Numbered from the stretch's first letter, positions 26,624 to 35,812 are shown. The stretch: DNA of 59,859 bases from DRYM01 sp964526225 (GCA_964526225.1 CAZGLL010000007.1:1-59859), one strand, 5' to 3'. A program made the numbers and translations. Notes: generated from the sequence alone by a model not told the origin.

Positions 26624-28405
26624 TCATTTATACTCTATTATTGGGTCTATTACTCTATAGTTTCTCGAATCTACCAAGCCCTTATTGGTTAATCCTAACT
26701 CCGGCACCGTAGGTAGGGTTATGAACTCTAATTGCATAAATGGGGATTTAAGCTTACATCCGAGCCTTCTAGCTTCCACATTAGCTTTCTCTAGTTTCTC
26801 TATAACCTCTTCAGCAGTATCTAGTGAGAGTAGACCTGCGAATGGAAGATCAACTATGGCTCTAAGGGATCTGTTTTCGACAACAACGAATCCTCCACCA
26901 TATTTTTCAAGGTACTTTACTGCGGCATACATTTCTTCAGCATTTACCCCTACAACAACTATATTGTGATGATCATGAGCTACTGAAGAAGCAATCGCTC
27001 CCTTCTTTAATCCGAAGCCTTTAACAAATGCTTTACCAACGCTCTTAAGCCCACGATGTCTTTCAACAACAGCTATATGTAGAACATCGTTTTCTAAATC
27101 GGGAAGTATAAAACCGTCTTTAACACTTAACCAGTAACTAAGTTCTTTAACAACTATTTGGTCTTCAACAACACCCATAACCCTAACTTTAACGCTACCC
27201 TCGCTTATGGGTGCTTTTAAAACCAAGTCTTCACTTCTAAGCTCCTTACTAATCTTAATGGTTTTAAGAGTCCATTTTGGAATGTTTGGCTTAGGAAGTT
27301 CAACTAGAAGTTTGCCATAGGCGAATACATGTTTTCCGTCGAAAAACACATTAGATATGCTTAGTTCTTCTAAGCTATTTACCAAAACAATATCTGCTTT
27401 CCTTAGGGGAGCTATTGCTCCAACGTAGCTATCGATTCCGAAGTGTTGAGCGATGTTTATTGTGGCTGTTTGAATAGCTTCAATAGGGTCCATGCCTAAC
27501 TCTATGGCTTTTCTAACGCTGTAGTCTATGTGTCCTTCGTAAAGAATGTCTTTAGGATGTTTATCGTCAGTACACATCAGAATCTTTCTCTTATCAGGAA
27601 TTTTAATAATGTCTTTAATGATGTTTTCAAGGTTTCTTTCAGTAGAACCCTCTCTAACCATAACTGCTATTCCACGCTTCAATCTTTCAACAGCTTCAAA
27701 GCAATCTAGTGTTTCGTGATCGTCTAGAAGGCCTAGAGAGCCAAGGACATTTAATGTTTCCGTGGAAACACCTGCCATATGTCCGTTAACTATTTTGCCT
27801 AGATAATCAGCTAACAATATTTTTTCCAAATAGAATGTTTTGTTTTCCCCTAAAACATTTTGGTAATTAAGCTCACCTAGCGAAACAGAATTGTCTAAGC
27901 TTAAGAGATCCAAGGTTTCATTAATGCCTAAGGAAGATCCTGTATCCTCCAATTGAGGAGCTGTAGGTACTCTTGAGGGAACCTCAATAAACACTCTGAC
28001 CAAGGATTTATTAGCAAGTTCTAAGAGAAGTTTTATGCCTCTAACCCCTAAAACATTGGCTATTTCATGGGGGTCAGCGAAAATCGAGGTTACACCATGA
28101 GGTATAAGTAGCTTAGATAACTCAGTAGGTAAAAGCATTGTACTTTCAATGTGCATGTGAGCATCCATTAATCCCGGAATAACATACTTTCCTCCACCAT
28201 CAAATATCTTTTGAGCTTTGAAGGAACCATTAACTATCCCTACAACTCTATCTTTGTATATTAAAATGGTTCCTTCATTAATTGTTCCCGTATAAACATC
28301 GACTATGTTGACATTAGTTATTGCTAATGTTGATTTTCTTAACCCTAAAGCAGCTTCCCCTAGCTCTATAAGCTCATCTACTGATTCAATAAAGTATTTT
28401 CTCAA
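26624..28405 (-). CDS. ade: Adenine deaminase
   Basis: 593-aa amidohydrolase that converts adenine to hypoxanthine and ammonia for purine salvage. The metal site HMHIEST follows GGGKYVIPGLMDA; DPHEIANVLG and MCTDDKHPKDI are further family markers, and SVAHDHHNIVVVGVN lies in the C-terminal domain. It starts at TTG 28405 with AAGGGATC upstream. Divergent from the M29 aminopeptidase gene. Confidence 0.93.
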   Translation of the reverse strand: MRKYFIESVDELIELGEAALGLRKSTLAITNVNIVDVYTGTINEGTILIYKDRVVGIVNGSFKAQKIFDGGGKYVIPGLMDAHMHIESTMLLPTELSKLLIPHGVTSIFADPHEIANVLGVRGIKLLLELANKSLVRVFIEVPSRVPTAPQLEDTGSSLGINETLDLLSLDNSVSLGELNYQNVLGENKTFYLEKILLADYLGKIVNGHMAGVSTETLNVLGSLGLLDDHETLDCFEAVERLKRGIAVMVREGSTERNLENIIKDIIKIPDKRKILMCTDDKHPKDILYEGHIDYSVRKAIELGMDPIEAIQTATINIAQHFGIDSYVGAIAPLRKADIVLVNSLEELSISNVFFDGKHVFAYGKLLVELPKPNIPKWTLKTIKISKELRSEDLVLKAPISEGSVKVRVMGVVEDQIVVKELSYWLSVKDGFILPDLENDVLHIAVVERHRGLKSVGKAFVKGFGLKKGAIASSVAHDHHNIVVVGVNAEEMYAAVKYLEKYGGGFVVVENRSLRAIVDLPFAGLLSLDTAEEVIEKLEKANVEARRLGCKLKSPFMQLEFITLPTVPELGLTNKGLVDSRNYRVIDPIIEYK

Positions 28406-28479
28406 AAGAGATCCCTTAAAATTTTCAGATAAACTATAGCTTTTAGAGACCGATATACTTAACTTCCGAAACTCCTACC

Positions 28480-28493
28480 CTAACCTAAGTTAG
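28480..28493. promoter_or_regulatory. Inverted repeat CTAAC-4-GTTAG between ade and the M29 gene
   Basis: A perfect 5+5 inverted repeat, CTAACCTAAGTTAG, lies 27 nt before the aminopeptidase start in the divergent spacer. It could be an operator; no regulator is assigned. Confidence 0.3.
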
Positions 28494-28519
28494 CAGTTTC
28501 GTATACGAGGCTATAAGGC

Positions 28520-29620
28520 ATGGTTGATCCTAGAATCTCTAATCTAGCAAAACTTGTGGTAAAGTATTCTACAGAAATAAAGGACAATGATGAAGTTGTA
28601 ATTTTCTCAAGACCTATAGCCTTACCTTTGGCAAGGGAGATATTTAGAGAAGCCCTTAGAGCCGGAGGTTATCCTCATTTAATGCTTTCCGATGATGTTT
28701 CCGAGGAAATATTTTTCAAAGAAGCTTCTGAGAAGCAGCTAAAACATGTTTCACCCATACGTAAGGCTATTGTTGAAAAAGCTACAGTACTCATATCGAT
28801 ATATTCCGAAGTAAACCTTAGAATGCTAAACACAATTAATCCTGAAAGGCTAAAGCTAGCTGCCACAGCTAGAACCGAAATAGTTAAGATTCTAAGGGAA
28901 AGGGAAGCTAAAGGAGAATTGAGATGGGTTCTAGCGCCATACCCTACACCTTCAATGGCTCAGGAAGCTAGCATGTCAACAATTGATTTCGAAGATTTCG
29001 TTTACAAAGCATGCTATGCTGACTCAGAAGACCCTATAGCGGCTTGGAAGAAAATGCACGAGACCCAGAAGAAGTATGTTGAGTTTCTAAATAAAGTTAA
29101 GGAAATACACATTGTCGGTCCGGACACAGACTTAGTACTAAGTGTTGAAGGTAGGAAATGGATTAATGCTGATGGTAAGAAGAATCTTCCGGACGGGGAA
29201 GTCTTCACATCACCTGTAGAAGATTCAGCCAATGGCGTAATAAAATTCACCTATCCAGTACTTCACCAAGGTGTTGAAATGAAAAATGTTAAGTTAAAGT
29301 TTAAGGATGGGGAGGTTGTTGAAGCAGAGGCTTCTGAGGGTAAAGAGTTTCTAAGGAAAATACTTGAAACAGACGAGGGAGCTAAGAGACTAGGAGAATT
29401 TGCTTTCGGAACAAACTACAATATCAGAAGATTTACGAGACAAATACTTTTCGACGAGAAAATAGGTGGTACAATACATTTAGCAATAGGTATGGGCTTT
29501 CCCGAAGCAGGAGGTAAGAACTTCTCAGTAATTCACGTAGACATGATCAAGGATATGAGGGAAGGAAAAGTTTATGCGGATGGCGAATTAATTTATGAAA
29601 AAGGAAAATTCCTAATTTAG
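28520..29620 (+). CDS. M29-family aminopeptidase
   Basis: 366-aa metallopeptidase of the thermophilic aminopeptidase T family, releasing N-terminal residues from peptides in the cytosol. The core EGRKWINADGKKNLPDGEVF, followed by SPVEDSANGVIKF, and the late IHLAIGMGFPEAGGKNFSVI and HVDMIKD segments match the metal-binding C-terminal half. It starts at ATG 28520 with GAGG upstream. Its end overlaps valS by 9 bp in convergent orientation. Confidence 0.9.
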   Translation: MVDPRISNLAKLVVKYSTEIKDNDEVVIFSRPIALPLAREIFREALRAGGYPHLMLSDDVSEEIFFKEASEKQLKHVSPIRKAIVEKATVLISIYSEVNLRMLNTINPERLKLAATARTEIVKILREREAKGELRWVLAPYPTPSMAQEASMSTIDFEDFVYKACYADSEDPIAAWKKMHETQKKYVEFLNKVKEIHIVGPDTDLVLSVEGRKWINADGKKNLPDGEVFTSPVEDSANGVIKFTYPVLHQGVEMKNVKLKFKDGEVVEAEASEGKEFLRKILETDEGAKRLGEFAFGTNYNIRRFTRQILFDEKIGGTIHLAIGMGFPEAGGKNFSVIHVDMIKDMREGKVYADGELIYEKGKFLI

Positions 29621-32068
29621 TTTTTCAAGATAAATGTTTTCACCTATTTTTTCAGCTGAACCGCTTGGTTTCCCGAAGGATACCTCCTTAACTCTATGTA
29701 GATCTGCTATGTCATTAGCTAATGGTTTAAGTTCCTCTGGAAGATAAAGTCTAGCGTTAAGCTCTGCTCCTAACGATAAGTTATGTTGCTTCTTGTATTT
29801 CCAAACTGCACTGTTTACTTCAATAAACGGTGTTAGTAGCTTTCCATAACCTCTATTCCATGCCTCATTGGGTTTCGGAAATTCCTCTAAATGGATGCTT
29901 CTACTAGAATACATTTTCCTCCAAATATAGTCTGTTATGTAGGGCATTATTGGCGCTAAAAGCTTAAGAGATGTCTTAAATACTTTATGTAGAGTGTACC
30001 ATGCAGCCTCTTGTTCTTCGGTACTGTATTTTCCATCCTTATTGTACGCTCTTCTCTTAACAGCTTCAATATAGTGTGATGCGAAAATGTTCCATACGAA
30101 CTGGTATATTCTATTTATTGGCTCGTAAACGTCAAGTTCACTATAGCCTCTATCGCAATCTTCAATTACTTTATTGAGTTCTTCAAGAATCATCAAATCT
30201 ATGGGCTTAAGCTTAGGTTCGCTCTGAGGTTCAGGGAATGCAGAAATAAATCTTCCAATATTCCATAGTTTTGTTGCGAAGAGACTTCCCGTTTTAAGTA
30301 CTTGCTCTGAAAACCTATAGTCACTTCCAAGCTTACCCGCAGCCGCTGCCCAAAATCTGAAAGCGTCTGCACCGTACTTTTCAACGTAAGGGTCAGGGTC
30401 TATAACGTTCCCTTTACTTTTATGCATAGCCTCTCCTTTCTCATCAAGCCCCATACCTGTGAGCCTAACCCATCTGAAGGCTGGTTTCCCCGTTAGCTGG
30501 TACACCCTAAGTATTGAGTAGTAAAGCCATGTACCTACAATGTCTATTCCCTGAGGTCTCAGAATATTACCGAAAGCTCTCTTGAAGAATTCTTCGTCTC
30601 TCATGTATCCGCTAACGTAGAGTGCTGAAATTGAGGAATCAAACCATGTGTCGAAAACTTTCTTTTCACCCTCAAGAAATTCCTTAGGCGCTCCACAGTG
30701 AGTGCATTTTTCAAAAGGTGGCTCTTGCTTCCATGGAATATAGTACTTGCCCGGTTCAGGAACTAGTTTAGCACCACATTTTCTACAGTGCCATAGTGGT
30801 ATTTCTGTACCATAGAATCTACTTCTAGAAATAGGCCAGTCCGTTGATATTGAGTCTATCCAGTCGAGAAGTTTTCTCCTATGGAATTCCGGATAGAAGC
30901 TCATTTTCATAGTTATTTTCTTAAGTGCTTCTTTGAATTCGAGCTGTTTAAGGAAGTACTCTTTAACACTAATGAACTCTACTGGTGTTTTACATCTCCA
31001 GCAAACAGGTACTGTATGCTCTATTTCCTCTGTTTTAACCAGTAACCCTAGTCTATCTAGTTCCTCAGCTATCCTTTTCCTAGCATCCCTAACCTTAAGT
31101 CCTTTGAGAAAACCGGCCTTATCGTTCATGCGGCCATCCTTAGTTATTAGGATTACTGGTTTAAGCCCTAGCTCCTTAAACAATCTGATATCTCTTTGGT
31201 CACCGTAACTACATATCATAACTAATCCTGTACCGAATTCCGGCTTAGCTTCAGGATGCTCGATTATTTTAACCTCCTTATCATAGATAGGTACTATTGC
31301 GTGCTTACCTTTGAGATGCTTGTATCTTTCATCTTTAGGATTATATATTACCGCATTACATGCTGCAAGTAATTCAGGCCTTGTTGTTGCAACAATGATT
31401 TCCTCGTTTGTTTCTTTAATTTTAAACTTAATGTAGTAAAGTAGTGTTTTCTCCTCCCTATGTTCGAGTTCAGCGTCACTCAATGTTGTTCTGCATCGTG
31501 GACACCAGTTTACGGGTCTTTCAGCTTCGTAAATAAGCCCCCTTCCCCATAGCTCAATGAATGTTGCTTGAGTCATTCTCCTATATGTTGGGCTGTCCGT
31601 ACCATCCCTTATATAGTAAAAGCTACATCCAAGCCTTCTCCAGACACTTACAAGTTCGCTTTCAACCTTATCTAGAAATTCCCTACATAGGTCAAGGAAT
31701 TTCTGTCTTCCCTCAGGGGTCTTAGCTAGCTCATGTGGATTAACATTTTTTGTTTTTTCAACTTGGACTTCCACAGGTAATCCGTTTCTATCAGCGTAGA
31801 ATGGTAGGAAAACATTGTACCCCTTCATTCTAAAGTATCTTGCAACCATATCTATTTGGGCATAATGCGCTGCCCCGCCAACATGCCATTTACCAGAAGG
31901 GTATGGTGGTGGAGTATCTATTACTATTATGGGCCTTTTATCTTCAAGTGAAAATTTGAAATCATATATTCCCTCTTTATCCCAAAGCTCTCTTAATTCC
32001 ATCTCTTTGTTCTTATCCCATCTTTTCTCTTTCAATTTTGGTGTAAACCTTAATTCACCAATAGGCAA
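29612..32068 (-). CDS. valS: Valyl-tRNA synthetase
   Basis: 818-aa class I synthetase for tRNA-Val. The HIGH-type motif is HVGG in PPYPSGKWHVGGAAHYAQ, and the NGLPVEVQVEK context points to ValRS. The editing domain has TTRPELLAACNAVIYNP; zinc pairs are CPRC, CWRC, CRKC and CTHC; the KMSKS loop is the variant GEAMHKSKGN. The start ATG 32068 faces a divergent small gene. Both synthetases in this window have His in place of the first Met of KMSKS (MHKS). Confidence 0.93.
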   Translation of the reverse strand: MPIGELRFTPKLKEKRWDKNKEMELRELWDKEGIYDFKFSLEDKRPIIVIDTPPPYPSGKWHVGGAAHYAQIDMVARYFRMKGYNVFLPFYADRNGLPVEVQVEKTKNVNPHELAKTPEGRQKFLDLCREFLDKVESELVSVWRRLGCSFYYIRDGTDSPTYRRMTQATFIELWGRGLIYEAERPVNWCPRCRTTLSDAELEHREEKTLLYYIKFKIKETNEEIIVATTRPELLAACNAVIYNPKDERYKHLKGKHAIVPIYDKEVKIIEHPEAKPEFGTGLVMICSYGDQRDIRLFKELGLKPVILITKDGRMNDKAGFLKGLKVRDARKRIAEELDRLGLLVKTEEIEHTVPVCWRCKTPVEFISVKEYFLKQLEFKEALKKITMKMSFYPEFHRRKLLDWIDSISTDWPISRSRFYGTEIPLWHCRKCGAKLVPEPGKYYIPWKQEPPFEKCTHCGAPKEFLEGEKKVFDTWFDSSISALYVSGYMRDEEFFKRAFGNILRPQGIDIVGTWLYYSILRVYQLTGKPAFRWVRLTGMGLDEKGEAMHKSKGNVIDPDPYVEKYGADAFRFWAAAAGKLGSDYRFSEQVLKTGSLFATKLWNIGRFISAFPEPQSEPKLKPIDLMILEELNKVIEDCDRGYSELDVYEPINRIYQFVWNIFASHYIEAVKRRAYNKDGKYSTEEQEAAWYTLHKVFKTSLKLLAPIMPYITDYIWRKMYSSRSIHLEEFPKPNEAWNRGYGKLLTPFIEVNSAVWKYKKQHNLSLGAELNARLYLPEELKPLANDIADLHRVKEVSFGKPSGSAEKIGENIYLEKLN

Positions 32069-32130
32069 TCCCTCATCAAGCTATTAGGCTTAGCAGTAAT
32101 TCGACATTAAAGTGATAACTTCGAGGTAAG

Positions 32131-32141
32131 TATTTATATTT
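32131..32141 (+). promoter_or_regulatory. TATA box upstream of the 110-aa gene
   Basis: TATTTATATTT lies 32-42 nt before the ATG at 32173, in the divergent spacer with valS. Assigned by composition and distance. Confidence 0.5.
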
Positions 32142-32172
32142 TTCACTTAAAACGTGAACATAAGGGAAGAAC

Positions 32173-32505
32173 ATGGTCGTTAAGTATGAGAAAGAACTCG
32201 TCGAAGTGTTTATGAAAACCTTACGTAAATACTTAGAAAAGCATGGGAAGAAAATAGCTTCCATGATTAAAGCTACAGGTCAGAAAAAGATAAAAATAGC
32301 GTTAAGAGGTCTCTTCTGGTTTTATGAAGCTGAAATTCCAGAATATCCTAAATTAACAATGCTTGTCGAAGAAATTATGAGAAGACCTGAACTCCTTGAA
32401 GCTCTTGAGAAAAACGGTTTTAAGATAATTACTTATGAAAATGAATACTATATTGAAGCACCTGCTGAAAAGGTACTTAGACTTATAGGTGATGAAGAAG
32501 AATAG
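32173..32505 (+). CDS. Hypothetical 110-aa protein
   Basis: I do not recognise this product. It starts at ATG 32173 with AGGGAAG upstream. The N-terminal half is a basic amphipathic helix (KELVEVFMKTLRKYLEKHGK) followed by KIKIALRGLFWFYEAEIPEY; the C-terminal half is acidic and helical and ends in GDEEE. No membrane segment or cysteine. It is divergent from valS and ends against a tRNA-like element. Confidence 0.7.
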   Translation: MVVKYEKELVEVFMKTLRKYLEKHGKKIASMIKATGQKKIKIALRGLFWFYEAEIPEYPKLTMLVEEIMRRPELLEALEKNGFKIITYENEYYIEAPAEKVLRLIGDEEE

Positions 32506-32567
32506 GCCGCTCCAAGACACCGGCCTTCAATCACCTATCAGTCTCGGGTTCGAATGTCATAGCGGCT
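32505..32567 (+). other. tRNA-like relic or structured element
   Basis: GGCCGCT (32505-32511) and AGCGGCT (32561-32567) form a 7-bp acceptor-like stem with one G-U pair. TTCGAAT (32549-32555) sits exactly 5 nt before the 3' strand, as a T loop does in a tRNA. However, the T stem does not pair (TCGGG against GTCAT), the whole is only 63 nt and no D arm or anticodon stem can be drawn. On the other strand, a complement of a T arm is followed directly by CTGA, as in a C/D guide, but good C and D boxes are missing. It is in the gap between two convergent genes. Confidence 0.35.
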
Positions 32568-32619
32568 TCATATAATATCATATAATATTATTCCTAAGAA
32601 CCTCTAAATATTATTTCTT

Positions 32620-33831
32620 TTAACCATAAGGTGCCACCATGAGAAGAGAGTACATTAGTATAAATGATCCTATAGCATCAATACCGCTGGTTATTAAAGG
32701 TATTGTAACGTTATCGGGATCCAGACCTTTCTTAAAGCTCATTATTGAAATAAAATAAACCATGAAAAGAACTACTATGAATAACAGCGTACCAGCTATT
32801 AAAATCGACATAACAATTGTTCCCAATGAAGGTATAGATAGTCTAAGTATTTTAGCTATGCCATAACTATAAATCCCTAACATAGGATATATTAAGAGAG
32901 CAACTATAAGTACTTTAACAAATTCTTTAGTAACTTCTACTGAGGGAAGCAGTTTAGGCTCTATATCTCCTAAGTGGAGTTTTGTTGAAAGTCTTGCAGC
33001 AAGAATTCCACCTAAAGCACCACTATTTTCTAGAAAACCCGGTATTATAGTTAGTATTCCAGCTTGCTCAAGTATTCTTTCAACATTTATTGTTAATGCT
33101 GAACCAGCAAACATTTCCAAAAGCCCGCAAATCATCAGAATAGGCGTTGATTCGAGAACTATTTTTTTAAGATAGCTTCTCTTGGAAAGAGCAACGTATC
33201 CTATTAAAAACATTGTTAATACTATACTTAACATGACTCCAACGACTTTTAAACTAAGGTAAATCTTTAGAACAACATATGTTGAAATGAACAATATGGG
33301 GAGAGAAATAGCATCTCCGGCCAAGGTTATTATGGGAGCTGAAAAGTTGTCTGGATCTAAGCCTTTAGAAAAAGTAATAAAGGTTATAGCAAATGTTATC
33401 GCCAACATTATAGGTAATGCCATAAATGTTGTAAGAAAACCTATTAAAACTAAGTCCATTACGTCGAAAACTCCTGAAATATAGAAGTACGCTAACGAAG
33501 CAATAATTCCAATGTACGCTGTAAGTGATGTTTTCAAAGTTAAAACTCCAAGTATGTTCTCAATCAGTAGCTTGTTTTTGCTTATTTTAGGTTCAATATA
33601 TCCTAAATGTAAAAGTGAGCTTAAACGTGAACCTAATGAGGAATAAACGTTTCCTCTCATACCCATACTTGCAGGTGCAAGCATTAGTACAGAGCTTTTC
33701 ATAGCAACAATGATGTTTCCCATGCCAAAAATCATCCCTGTAATTCCGCTTCCCAAAGTAGTTATTGTTAATGCTACAAGCTCCTCCCACACATCCTTGA
33801 GTTCCCTTCGGTACTTCGCAATAAAACCCAT
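32620..33831 (-). CDS. MgtE/SLC41-like divalent-cation transporter, two fused membrane repeats
   Basis: 403-aa polytopic membrane protein with about ten predicted segments and no cytosolic N or CBS domain. It consists of two copies of the MgtE membrane unit: each has an APASMGMRGN- or FLENSGALGG-type loop, a LHLGYIEPK or LHLGDIEPK segment, and a KGLDPDN.......I...GDAI (or GIDAI) motif near the end (about residues 150-175 and 370-390). This duplicated form is known in SLC41 transporters and in archaea. Mg2+ is the likely substrate, inferred from the family. Confidence 0.82.
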   Translation of the reverse strand: MGFIAKYRRELKDVWEELVALTITTLGSGITGMIFGMGNIIVAMKSSVLMLAPASMGMRGNVYSSLGSRLSSLLHLGYIEPKISKNKLLIENILGVLTLKTSLTAYIGIIASLAYFYISGVFDVMDLVLIGFLTTFMALPIMLAITFAITFITFSKGLDPDNFSAPIITLAGDAISLPILFISTYVVLKIYLSLKVVGVMLSIVLTMFLIGYVALSKRSYLKKIVLESTPILMICGLLEMFAGSALTINVERILEQAGILTIIPGFLENSGALGGILAARLSTKLHLGDIEPKLLPSVEVTKEFVKVLIVALLIYPMLGIYSYGIAKILRLSIPSLGTIVMSILIAGTLLFIVVLFMVYFISIMSFKKGLDPDNVTIPLITSGIDAIGSFILMYSLLMVAPYG

Positions 33832-34528
33832 AGTATCGCCGCATCATTTGTCACAGCACTTGACAATAGTTTAAGCATAGTAATATCTAATTATTAATTT
33901 CGGTTTCTCGCATATTGATTAATGAAAATTACTTAGCTATTTAGTTAATTAGTGAATATATAAACTACGTTTATATGACAAAGCGTAAGCGACGGTTAAT
34001 TGGTTCTTTTAAGCATTGTAAGCTAATACGTTATAGCTAAGGATACGAGAATATTTCAGCATCCTATACTAGAGTTTAAGCAGGGACTTAAAGGTAAAGG
34101 GATTTTCAAAGGAAGAGAAATAAGGGCTATGGCATTATAGGCCGATAAAGGTTTTCTTAGGATGAAGGGATTTAAGACATACTCAGGTAAAGCGCTTATA
34201 CGTTACCGCTGGAACTATAGCTGAAAACACCGTTTTAACGAGGTTTTTGTCAATAAAGATTCCATGTAGGCATAATTTGCATTATGAATATCAAGAATAA
34301 AGATATAATATTGTTAAAACTACTCACATCAGAAGGGACAAGCTTACCGCTTATACTTAACCAGCTATATCCTTCACCTACCACTACCTTAAGATCAGTA
34401 ATGTAAACGGTGTGTATGGTGTATAAAGCTTACTTTTCGACATATCTATTTAAACGGCGATTAAATTATATAGGTGTGAAGATTACTTTTAGAAGTAAAG
34501 CAAATAAGTAAGATAAGGGTTTGAGGTA
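33832..34528. other. 0.7-kb stretch without a recognisable gene
   Basis: Between the divergent MgtE-like and trxB genes. No frame longer than a few dozen codons has a start and ribosome-binding site. On the plus strand about 34090-34270, one frame is only thinly broken by stops and reads KGKGIFKGREIRAMAL, stop, ADKGFLRMKGFKTYSGKALI, which could be a decayed gene. Near 34440-34475 are AT-rich TATA-like sites that probably serve trxB. No tRNA, repeat array or insertion-sequence end was seen. Confidence 0.5.
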
Positions 34529-34537
34529 GTGATTAAA

Positions 34538-35518
34538 ATGGCTCTCAAAATAAGTTTTAGAAGAATTGAAATGTTTAAGAAAATTGAAACGGGAAAAATC
34601 TACGATGTTATAATAGTGGGTGGAGGTCCTGCTGGAGTAGTAGCTGGAATTTATGCTGCAAGATACGCGTTAGACACAGTGTTGATAACAAAGGATAAAG
34701 GAGGGCAAATGAGTGAAGCAGGCTATGTAGAAAATTATCCGGGATTTAAAAGGATTCTAGGTCCTGACCTCGTAAATAAATTCTATGATCATTTAAGTGA
34801 GTATAAGGTGCCTGTTGTCCTAGATGAAGTGGTAAATATTAATAGATCATCATCTGATCTATTCGTTGTTGAAACCGCTTCTGGCAACCAATTTAAGACG
34901 AAAACAGTGATTTTAGCCTTAGGAGTTATTAGAAGAAAACTTGGCGTTCCTGGAGAAAAAGAGTTTTCCGGAAGGGGAGTTTCATATTGTGCACCTTGCG
35001 ATGCTCCACTTTATAAAGGCAAAGTGGTTGCTGTAGTAGGTGGCGGGGATAGTGCAACTAGTGCTGCATTGCTTTTAGCTGATTACGTTAAGAAAGTATA
35101 TCTTATACATAGGAGAAATAGGTTAAGAGCTCAACCATTTTATGTAAGGAAACTTACAATGCACCCTAAAATACAACTCGTTTTGAACAGTAATGTAGAG
35201 GAAATTGGTGGAACAAAAACTGTTGAGTGGGTTAAGATTAAGGAAACGGGAGAGAAAATACGTGTAGATGGAGTCTTCATAGAGATAGGAAGTGATCCTC
35301 CAAAAGAATTTTTTAAGAAAATAGGTGTTGAAACAGACAAGGAAGGATATGTCATTGTAGGGCCTGATCAATCAACAAATATACCCGGAATTTTTGCAGC
35401 AGGTGATTGCACAACAGCATGTAATAGGTTTAAACAAATATTAACCGCTGCTGCGCAAGGTGCTGTAGCTGCTGATTCTGCATACAAATATGTTATTGAA
35501 AAGTTCGGTGAAAAATAG
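34538..35518 (+). CDS. trxB: Thioredoxin reductase-like FAD/NAD(P)H oxidoreductase
   Basis: 326 aa from ATG 34538, preferred because GAGGT is 10 nt upstream. FAD-binding GGGPAG lies near residue 30, the redox-active CAPC in SYCAPCDAPLYKG, the NAD(P)H-binding VVGGGDSATSAALLLADYVK next, and the late FAD motif FAAGDCTTACNRFKQI. It would pass electrons to thioredoxin or glutaredoxin-like proteins; none is encoded nearby. The N-terminus (ALKISFRRIEMFKKIETGKI) is somewhat long for the family. It abuts the convergent FeoA gene with no spacer. Confidence 0.92.
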   Translation: MALKISFRRIEMFKKIETGKIYDVIIVGGGPAGVVAGIYAARYALDTVLITKDKGGQMSEAGYVENYPGFKRILGPDLVNKFYDHLSEYKVPVVLDEVVNINRSSSDLFVVETASGNQFKTKTVILALGVIRRKLGVPGEKEFSGRGVSYCAPCDAPLYKGKVVAVVGGGDSATSAALLLADYVKKVYLIHRRNRLRAQPFYVRKLTMHPKIQLVLNSNVEEIGGTKTVEWVKIKETGEKIRVDGVFIEIGSDPPKEFFKKIGVETDKEGYVIVGPDQSTNIPGIFAAGDCTTACNRFKQILTAAAQGAVAADSAYKYVIEKFGEK

Positions 35519-35758
35519 TTACACTATTTCAACAAGAATTTTACTTGCAACACCTCTACCTAACGCTATAGTTACACCTCTTACATTTAAAAGTAAAGGT
35601 CCAACATCATTCTTTAAAATTCTCAATTCAGCACCGTTAGTTAGTCCAAGCTCCATTAATCTTTGTGTTAAACCTCTACCCGCATATATTTTAACGATTT
35701 TAACTGTTGAGCCTGGTGGAGCCATAGATAATGGCACAATATATTTCTTGTTAGCTAT
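35519..35758 (-). CDS. feoA: FeoA-domain protein, probable AUA start
   Basis: Small SH3-like FeoA protein linked to ferrous-iron uptake or to iron-dependent regulation. The core is LSMAPPGSTVKIVKIYAGRG, LTQRLMELGLTNGAEL and GVTIALGRGVASKILVEIV. The first normal start is GTG 35737 (72 aa), but the only strong ribosome-binding site, GGAGGTG at 35766-35772, lies 28 nt farther up. ATA at 35758 has the ideal 7-nt spacing and would give 79 aa beginning IANKKYIVPLSMAPPG, so I set the start there with reserve. No feoB is in the window. Confidence 0.75.
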   Translation of the reverse strand: MANKKYIVPLSMAPPGSTVKIVKIYAGRGLTQRLMELGLTNGAELRILKNDVGPLLLNVRGVTIALGRGVASKILVEIV

Positions 35759-35774
35759 TATTTTGCACCTCCAC

Positions 35775-35793
35775 TTAGCTTAGCCTAACATTG
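35775..35793. promoter_or_regulatory. Iron-box-like operator upstream of feoA
   Basis: TTAGCTTAGCCTAACATTG matches the recalled DtxR/IdeR iron-box consensus TTAGGTTAGCCTAACCTAA at 15 of 19 positions, with the central TTAGCCTAA intact. It lies directly upstream of the feoA ribosome-binding site, where a bound repressor would block the promoter or early transcript. Confidence 0.5.
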
Positions 35794-35797
35794 TTTG

Positions 35798-35812
35798 CCT
35801 AGTGTAACTAGG
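35798..35812. promoter_or_regulatory. Perfect inverted repeat CCTAGT-GTA-ACTAGG
   Basis: A 6+3+6 palindrome 5 bp beyond the iron-box-like site, in the divergent spacer between feoA and the ATPase operon. It may be a second operator for either direction. Confidence 0.35.

Noticed and set aside
32489..32495. GTGATGA as box C of a second C/D sRNA
   Set aside because: It encodes part of the GDEEE end of the preceding protein and no D' or D box follows at a suitable distance.
32505..32567. Functional tRNA gene
   Set aside because: T stem unpaired, no D arm, no anticodon stem and too short; kept only as a tRNA-like element.
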